Source of the DNA: Nephrocerus scutellatus
Lineage: Eukaryota > Arthropoda > Insecta > Diptera > Pipunculidae
NCBI GenBank assembly: GCA_947095585.1
Contig: OX352765.1
Span: forward strand, 21,482,254 to 21,546,253
DNA: 64,000 bases
Direction of reading: 5' to 3'
Made by a program: the position numbers and the translations under genes. Positions 57,701 to 64,000 of this stretch are shown here, in pieces (the first letter of the stretch is position 1; each line of letters begins with the position of its first letter). The notes under the pieces are model-generated. The model did not search any database, was not told the DNA's origin, and saw only the letters and a list, made by a program, of their open reading frames with translations.

Positions 57701-58060
57701 CTTACCGCTTCTTTTTACCGAATTGAGAAGAGAATGTCTCAAAATGGATTATCAACACAAATTGTCGCCAGTGTTATGCCTTCACGACAAAATGAGTTAA
57801 ATCACCAGAAGAAACAAACACTCACAATCCGTTATTCTAATAGCTAAAGAAATAGATCATCAACAGACTGCCGCATACAAAATACACGACAGTTATATTT
57901 CACCAATTTCTTTAGCTGCGATGATGGGGATGGGGAACACGGACACTCACACTGCACTTTGCACTTGTTGATCGGCGCCGATCACGCGAACCGTTGATTG
58001 TTTTGCGAGCACTTTAATTTTGGTTTTTTTTGTTTTTTTTTTTGTTTTTGCGCAAGCACA
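54770..58060 (-). pseudogene. Jockey/CR1-like LINE, nearly complete, with poly(A) tail
   Basis: The most intact retroelement in the window. Read leftward: short leader, endonuclease in two frames (57742-57179 and 57270 onward) with SNIRGLRTNSFAVFNHV, ALSETQVFD, IAGDFNVHNSGWLRH and SSDHCVVSANF; linker; RT from about 56320 with AGPDGISPLVLKRC, SYRPIALTSILSKVME, QYGFRGQRSTGDLM, then after a frameshift near 55930 LDISKAFDRVWHQALL, GVPQGSVLSPTLFLIFINDL and HSFADDSTLRFSY (FADD). A third frameshift near 55490 precedes the C-terminal domain PKLEYNCHIWSGAP, SLDSLEHRR-like, MWNALPRSVFP. Poly(A) tail = T20 at 54770-54789. No target-site duplication found. Three or more frameshifts make it non-autonomous. 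Derived scraps occur throughout the window on both strands. Confidence 0.85.
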
Positions 58061-58434
58061 ATACACGACGTTGATAATTTGCTAACGTTCTTGGTCTAAT
58101 ATTTTACAATTAAATGTCTATACTTGCCATAGACTTTATGTTTATGTATTTAAACAAAAACAAGAGCTTTGCTTCAGTCTGAAAACAGAAGTACAGTATT
58201 TATTAATGTTCAAAGATGTGAATATTAGTTTCCTTTTGTTACAGTTTCAGTTATCTTTAACAAGTACGTATTAAAATTAAATAAAATATACACATATAAA
58301 AGTAGATGTAGAAAAAAAGCAGCAACCATTTCTCAACTTTGAATGTAAAAATGTTCAACAAAAAATAATAAAAGCACAAAGGTACTCCCTCTCGCGGTAT
58401 TTCTGAGTGGAGAACGAGTATTAGGATAGGATCA
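58061..58434 (-). other. HBS1: 3' UTR of HBS1
   Basis: AT-rich, no coding signal. Minus-strand AATAAA at 58204-58199, about 235 bases after the stop codon, is a plausible polyadenylation signal. The LINE begins shortly beyond it. Confidence 0.45.
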
Positions 58435-60533
58435 TTAACGTATTTTCGTAATCATTCCGGCGGCAATGGTGACGCCGCCCACCCTGAGCATGATGCGTCC
58501 CAACTCCTTGAAATCGGCATAACGTTCAATACAGACCGGCCTTGTAGTCTCGATTTCGACGAGGGCACACGAGTTGTTGCCCAGACAACGGGGCTTCTTC
58601 TTGACAACCTCGCCGGTGCTTTTGTGAATCTGTGCCGTCAGCTTGATGATGGTGGCCGGTTCGATGAGCGACTGATGATGTAATAGCACTGGGAAACCAA
58701 TTGTGATGGGCACCTTAATGTTGAACACCAAAATACGAGCTTGAAAACGCGATGTGACTGGGATTGAATTTTGCGGATCGCAGATAATGCACCCTACAAC
58801 GAGTGTATTGATGTCAACTCCGGCAAGGGTCACAGAAACTTGATCGCCAGCGAATGCTGTGGTGTGTGGCATTTCGTCAATAAGCAGACCTTTGACTTGA
58901 CCCTGTTCTCGACTTGGGCCGACGAGCACTTTGTCGTTAATACAGAGAACGCCTGTTTCAATGCGACCGGATATACAGAAACCGGAGCCGGTGCCTTTGA
59001 AAATATCCGATACAGACATCCGAAATGGCCGATCAATTGAACGTTCGGGAATTTTGAAATTATCGATGACACTGAGTAGGTGCGGACCTTTATACCAAGC
59101 GACTAGATTTTTCTCTATTGCTGGTTTTGATAGATTTTCCCCAGTAAGGCCGGAACATGGAACAAAAGTAACATCAGAATCTTTAAAACCAGCTTGCTTC
59201 AGGAAGCCCCGTAATTTTGTTACAATCTCATCGAAACGTTCCTTGGACCAAGAGACCGTATCAAGTTTGTTGATCACCACGCCGAGCTGGTTAACGCCGA
59301 GGGAACGTACCAACAAGGCATGCTCTCGTGTCTGGCCACCCAACTCGAAACCAGATTCGAATTCGCCACGAGTCGCGTCGACTACGAGCAGGGCAACATC
59401 CGCCTGAGTAGCTCCCGAAATCATGTTCGGGATAAAGTCTTTATGACCAGGGGCGTCAAGGAGTGTGACTATTTTTGTTTTCGTCTCAATACGCGAGTGT
59501 GCCACATCCATTGTGATGCCTGGCGGAGAAAAACTGTAACTAGCTCTTAAATTTAATAGGATATTGATGACTTACCTCTTTCCCGTTCCTCGACTGTCTC
59601 GTCTAGCACCCATGCGTACATGAAGCTCTGTTTGCCCATCTTCTTGCTTTCTTGTTCATGTTTGTGCATAACACGCTGCGACACATTACCCGTGTCAAAG
59701 AGCAGATGACCCATAAGGGTGCTTTTGCCGGCGTCTACATGACCAATTACAATCATGTGGAAGCTGTTTTTCACGTCTGCGCGCTCCTTGCTGTACAGTT
59801 GCTTGGCATTGCGGGTTGTTTGTTCCTTAGACAGCTTAAAGTTGCTTGACGAACTACCAACGCCGCGCGTTACGTCTTCAGCTGTTGGTTCTGGAGTATT
59901 CCGACCCGAAACACTGGGCGACTGCAAGCGAGGCGAATTGATTTCGAATCCACGACGAACATCTCGGTCGCCCAAATTGTTTGCAGTGATAGCAATTTTT
60001 GGAACTTGGTCAACTGTTTTAAGTGTCTGCTTCACTGGTGGAACGGCGGCAGCCATCGCTATGCCCGCCATATTATTACTAGCCTTTATTTCGTGCTTCT
60101 TATCCTTGTTATTATCAAATTCATCGTTAAGAATCTCGTCGAGAATCTTCGTGATATCGTATGCGAAACGCATTGAAGTCTCAACAATGCGACGCTCCGA
60201 AACGGTGTCCCCAACAACACTTCGCACCTCGTCAATGCACGATGTCAATTTGGCTTGTTCCATGTCATCCAGAACAGGCATTTGAAAATTATCCGAGTCC
60301 CGACGTGCCTTCTCGTAGCGTTCCTCTTCATCTTCATTTTCTTCCTCGATATCGAGATTATTTGCGATAAACGATGACATGCTCTGCTGGCCGCGAGCCC
60401 GATCAAAAATCCACTGCTGAGCGTCGGTCGGTGAGATGCAACTGTCGTCATCTACTGAGTGGCCATAGACATCATCGTAGCCGTCGTATTCGTCGTTGTA
60501 GTCCATAGTGCGGACAATTCTGTGACGCGACAT
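58435..60533 (-). CDS. HBS1: HBS1 translational GTPase (ribosome rescue)
   Basis: Exons 60533-59576 and 59519-58435; 56-nt intron (GTAAGT...CCGCCAG) splitting Gly320; 680 residues, the usual family length. HBS1 with its partner Pelota recognises stalled ribosomes and, with GTP, triggers subunit splitting in no-go and non-stop mRNA decay. Residues 1-45 ([33 protein letters not shown]) are the HBS1-specific N-terminus that binds the ribosome entry channel; 50-250 is an acidic and Ser/Thr-rich linker. The GTPase has G1 GHVDAGKST (264-272), G2 around GIT (320-322), G3 DAPGH (341-345), G4 NKLD (403-406) and G5 CSGL (441-444), followed by the two EF-Tu-type beta barrels to the end ([13 protein letters not shown]). 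The start matches family N-termini. All motifs are intact, so it should be functional. The distinct N-terminus separates it from eRF3 and EF1A. Confidence 0.97.
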
Positions 60534-61886
60534 GTTCGACTCGGTTTTTTTTTATAAGCGGGTCTTCTCCTAATCAGCACCTATCAATTACGAACGCACA
60601 CTGTTATTCACTTTTATCCGTGTGCGAATTTCACAATATTACAAAAAATAGAATTTTTTTATTTAAACGAATCATGAAATTCAGAAGGAAAATGAAAATC
60701 AGCGATTGAACTAAAAAGCAAAACAATCAGCATGGCAGATTGACAGCTGTCATGATCAGGTTGCCGAAATTTATTAATAGTGAGTGAGTTGAGCTGAGTG
60801 AGTTTTTAATGTTGATTTCAATTACTACAAATATTGATCTGGTTATGTGTTTTATGTCGGACAAAACAAAACAAATAATTATTAGATATTTTTTTCTCTG
60901 ATTAGATCAAAAAATTGTTGTGCTTTTTTAGTACCAGAGAAAAGTTATATTTCTCTGCTGAATGTTCCATAGTAGTCGACAGGTCTCATGTCTAAAGGAA
61001 CAAACAATTCACCTTATATGTGTGTGCCCTATTATTATTATTATGTTTATTTTAATATTAATAAGCCAAGCCCAACTTTATTGCTATGGCTCAAAGTATT
61101 CAGTGAGTTGTTCCTTGGTAATAAGTTTATGTATAAAAAAAAACACGGTCTTCGAGTCAAGGACCTACCACGTCAACCCCCTTAACACCATTACCATACT
61201 AACCCCTACAAACATCCATCCCAACCGTCCCCACCACATCACATTTCAGCTATATCGGATGAGCGGTCTTTGAGTTATGCGCGAACAGAGATACAGACAC
61301 ACAGCCATACAGACAAAGTTTCATATTTATATATTAAGATTAGAGTTTGTTTTTCAGGGATCCGGTTGTAGGTATTTTCAATTTTACTCCTTTTCTAACA
61401 ACAACTAGTATGATATTTTTGAATACTATTAGGGTGCTCTTACAATGGAAAAACTTACTACTCTAGACTTATATAGATTTTGGTTTTGACAAGAAAACAA
61501 ATATTTTTGCTCGTTATGTTGGAAATCCATACAATCTTGTAAGGCTTATGTAATAAGTACACAGAAAACATGGTTTTAGCACAGAAATGGTATAAAATTC
61601 TGTTCTAGTTTTTTTTTTCCTTTTTTAGGAAAACTTTGTCGGAGTTGTCAGCTGTTCTCAGAAAATCTAATACGAAAAGCGAGAATTTTTTGTTGCATGC
61701 ATGGGTGTGTAACATGTATTCCTGAAGAGAAGTCACCGTGCTTTCAGTGAACACAAATAGAATGATAAATTGTGCCAGGTGCCAAGAGAAACAACATCAA
61801 TTGGTGGGGTTAGGAAAAACAGGGGCTCTATCATGATCTCCGCCGCGAGTCGTAAGCTATCACGAATTCCGCTATCGAAATGACTA
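60534..61886. other. HBS1 upstream region and intergenic DNA
   Basis: No gene. A short run at 60780-60810 repeats GAGTGAGTTGAGCTGAGTGA. The HBS1 leader must start within the first few hundred bases; no TATA is convincing. A dispersed repeat lies at 61144-61330. Confidence 0.4.
61144..61330 (+). repeat. C-rich dispersed repeat, family C
   Basis: CACGGTCTTCGAGTCAAGGA, ACTAACCCCTACAAACATCC, TTTCAGCTATATCGGATGAG, then ACAGAGATACAGACACACAG and TTTCATATTTATATATTAAG. The first part matches 21180-21260. Confidence 0.5.
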
Positions 61887-62006
61887 AGCTGTATTTTATT
61901 TGAATTCGAATTGGAAATTAAAACAACAATTGCACTGTCCGACTCTTTCTTTGGAATTTGAAAACCTGCTGTTTAGCTGGTTTTGACTTCCAAATAAAAT
62001 ACAGCT
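61887..62006. mobile_element. Small MITE-like element, copy B
   Basis: 120 bp with perfect 16-bp terminal inverted repeats AGCTGTATTTTATTTG / CAAATAAAATACAGCT. Interior related to copy A (44294-44443) in reverse orientation. No target duplication is evident. Lies 0.5 kb past the 3' end of the NUDT9-like gene. Confidence 0.75.
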
Positions 62007-62537
62007 GCAAATGCACTAATATAATCTCATAAACGCAACCATTAATGTCATTGACGCACTCAATCCTCATTTAATTTTAGACAGACTTGACAAACAACTG
62101 TCGATCGTCAGCACAATAAAGAAATGTCAATTGACAATCGAAAAAATGTTCGCCTTTTTTTTGGCGGAACTTTTCTCGGTATCGAAATAGATGACGGAAA
62201 GGCATCGTGTTTGGCGATTCTTTCGTCTATGGGCGTGTGAAAAAAAAAATTTTCGCAGCGAAAATCATTATAGTGTCCCATTTCGGTTAGAGACGAACTT
62301 AAATCAAAATTTGGGTCCCATCGATTGGTTTTTTAGGGAAAACTACAACTTGACAGCCAAAAAATCAATCCGCGCCAAATATTTTGTCAATCGAATTATT
62401 TTCCTCTCTGAAGAAATGTCAGAAAACAAAAATTGTCAATTCTATTATTAACTAGCAACTAAAAATTTAAATAACAAGTTTACAATAAAAAAAAACAATT
62501 ATATTTTTCACGTTATTTCTACAATTTTAAAACGAAG
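62007..62537. other. 3' flank of the NUDT9-like gene
   Basis: No gene; an 86-codon plus-strand open stretch at 62191-62451 lacks features. The motif CAACTGTCGATCG at 62096-62108 is shared with the hairpin at 35289. Confidence 0.35.
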
Positions 62538-63508
62538 TTACCAATGTGCATTTAAGCGCTTAACCACTTCTCCAACCATATCGATATGGTTTGCATGCAG
62601 TACTAATTTTCTGTCGATGTCCATCCATTGAACATTCGCAGCATCATCGCCGGCGGAAAGTTCAAGTTTTCCAACTTGCATTCCAGTTTCATCATGGAAG
62701 TTATGTGCAATTGTTTCAATCCATGCATTGTCAGTGTTGCGGAAATCATCAACATATCCTTTGTATAACTCCACGCCACCAGAAAAAAACTCCTCAAAAT
62801 TTTTTTGATTATCTACCATTGAATAAGGTATGCATTAAAATTTAAAAGAAACTTTTCTTCTTTCTAACCGAAGCAATCTAACGCCTCCTCCATAAATTCC
62901 CTCTTTAAAGTCGTGCTGACTTTTTCATCTGGATCGACCATGCCACCTGGAATAGCCCACATTTTGTTATCATGCCTCTGAATTGCCACCATTTGGAGAA
63001 TATTCCTTAAAATGATAATCTTTTTTAACAAAATCATTATAATGCCACTTAGAATCGCTTACTTTTTCGATATGTCGTGCTTATTAACATTCCCTGTTAC
63101 ATCTCTTTTCCATCTTGTGACAATTGGATCAGCTGCATGATTAGGTCCCCAGCGTCCAAGTAGTCCACGTCCTCTAAGTCCAGTTCTTCCAATTGGATTA
63201 ATTGGGAAGCCATCCTCAATGTCATACCCTCCGTTATACGACATTCGATTAATGCAGCCATCTAACTTATTCCATTCTGGTTGAAATGTGGAATTAGCAT
63301 TACCTTTACTTGCCAGCTCTGGATCAGCCCAAACCTGTCCGCCGATTTGCGAAGCTGTATAAACAGGTGGCAGGTACTCTGGAAAAGGCTCTGTCCAAAA
63401 AACGTACTCATCTGGCACCACAAAACGACTGATTGAACTCTTTGGGTAGACTGCATTACGACACGTTATGTGTTTAAAGACTCCCGGTTTTACCAGCGAA
63501 GTAAACAT
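62538..63508 (-). CDS. NUDT9: NUDT9-like ADP-ribose pyrophosphatase
   Basis: Three exons: 63508-63063, 63005-62869, 62812-62538; introns 57 and 56 nt with GT/AG ends and matching phases; 285 residues. The family cleaves ADP-ribose to AMP and ribose 5-phosphate, in mammals largely in mitochondria. Residues 10-60 contain the NUDT9 signature [32 protein letters not shown] region. The Nudix box (170-192) reads [20 protein letters not shown] with ALD after it; the metal-binding REFMEE Glu residues are present, and REF rather than RIL is the active NUDT9 form, unlike the inactive TRPM2 homology domain. [20 protein letters not shown] in exon 3 is the conserved C-terminal substrate region. A mitochondrial presequence is not obvious in the short N-terminus ([13 protein letters not shown]). 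Same strand as HBS1, 2.0 kb apart. Confidence 0.93.
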
Positions 63509-64000
63509 AATTATTCAAGCAATGAAGAAACGCTTTAAATGCAAAAATTTAAAAATGTAAACAAAATAAAGTGGACGGCTGTCATTTCGTTTCAGCTTTG
63601 TGTGTTTTGACAGATTGTAAGTGATGCCAAACATATAAATAAAGGTACTAAAGGCTGTGTTTTTTTTATGTCGAAGTAAACTCAAAATTCAGATTAGTTT
63701 TTTCTTCGCAAAATTTTATTAACTTAATGTTTTTTTTACACTCTGATAATTCTTGGATATGATCTTTTTATTCTGAAAATATATACATAATAGCAACATA
63801 ACAAATATACAGTGAGAGCTTTAGTTGTTTGTTTCTTTATTCATGAGACATGTCTACTACTGTGGAGCATTCAGATAAAAAATAAAACTTTTGTTTGAAA
63901 CAAAAAAAAACAGCAGATCAATTTTTGATTTGACAGATCTGGCGGTCTATTATGTAGCATTTCGAGTTTCGAATGACGTCACTTTTTCGCAATTACGACT
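63509..64000. other. Upstream of the NUDT9-like gene
   Basis: AT-rich, probably contains the promoter of the minus-strand gene within the first ~150 bases. No TATA or initiator stands out and no other gene is seen to the end of the window. Confidence 0.35.

Noticed and set aside
58830..60370. Long open frames on the plus strand and in other minus frames
   Set aside because: They are shadows of HBS1, whose codon bias keeps alternative frames open.

Overview
This is AT-rich, repeat-dense nuclear DNA from an insect, most likely a true fly (Diptera). The evidence is short spliced introns (56-75 nt) with clean GT/AG ends, a fly-type CNMamide neuropeptide gene, conserved animal housekeeping genes (HBS1, NUDT9-like, a CUE-domain gene), and many insect non-LTR retrotransposons, a tRNA-headed SINE, Tc1/mariner and BEL/Pao remnants. 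The species cannot be named from the sequence; a fly with a large, repeat-rich genome (for example a tephritid) would fit.

Layout. 0.84-14.88 kb: a perfect-looking direct tandem duplication with a 7,022-bp period. Each copy carries LINE reverse-transcriptase and RNase H fragments, a BEL/Pao integrase fragment, a SINE, a 944-bp Tc1/mariner relic and the last coding exon of the CNMa neuropeptide gene. The first two coding exons of CNMa lie just beyond the duplication, at 15.2-15.8 kb on the minus strand, so the gene has one 5' part and two tandem terminal exons that encode the amidated peptide. 16-44 kb: a gene-poor retroelement graveyard. It holds Jockey/CR1-like, RTE-like and I/LOA-like LINE pieces on both strands, at least six SINE insertions outside the duplication, a dispersed repeat with an internal minisatellite (35.3-36.3 kb), an orphan heat-shock-type promoter (29.7 kb) and an unidentified protein-like fragment (30.8-31.2 kb). 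45.2-46.2 kb: a two-exon CUE-domain gene on the plus strand (CUEDC1-like). 47-58 kb: more LINEs, including the most complete one (54.8-58.0 kb, minus strand). 58.4-60.5 kb: HBS1, the ribosome-rescue GTPase, in two exons on the minus strand. 62.5-63.5 kb: a three-exon NUDT9-like ADP-ribose pyrophosphatase, minus strand.

The four host genes are not obviously a functional unit. They are islands in transposon-filled DNA: a secreted neuropeptide, a ubiquitin-binding protein, a translation quality-control GTPase and a nucleotide-sugar hydrolase. The most interesting biology is at CNMa, where the conserved Tyr just before the ring of the peptide is created by the splice junction and the exon encoding the rest of the peptide is present twice.
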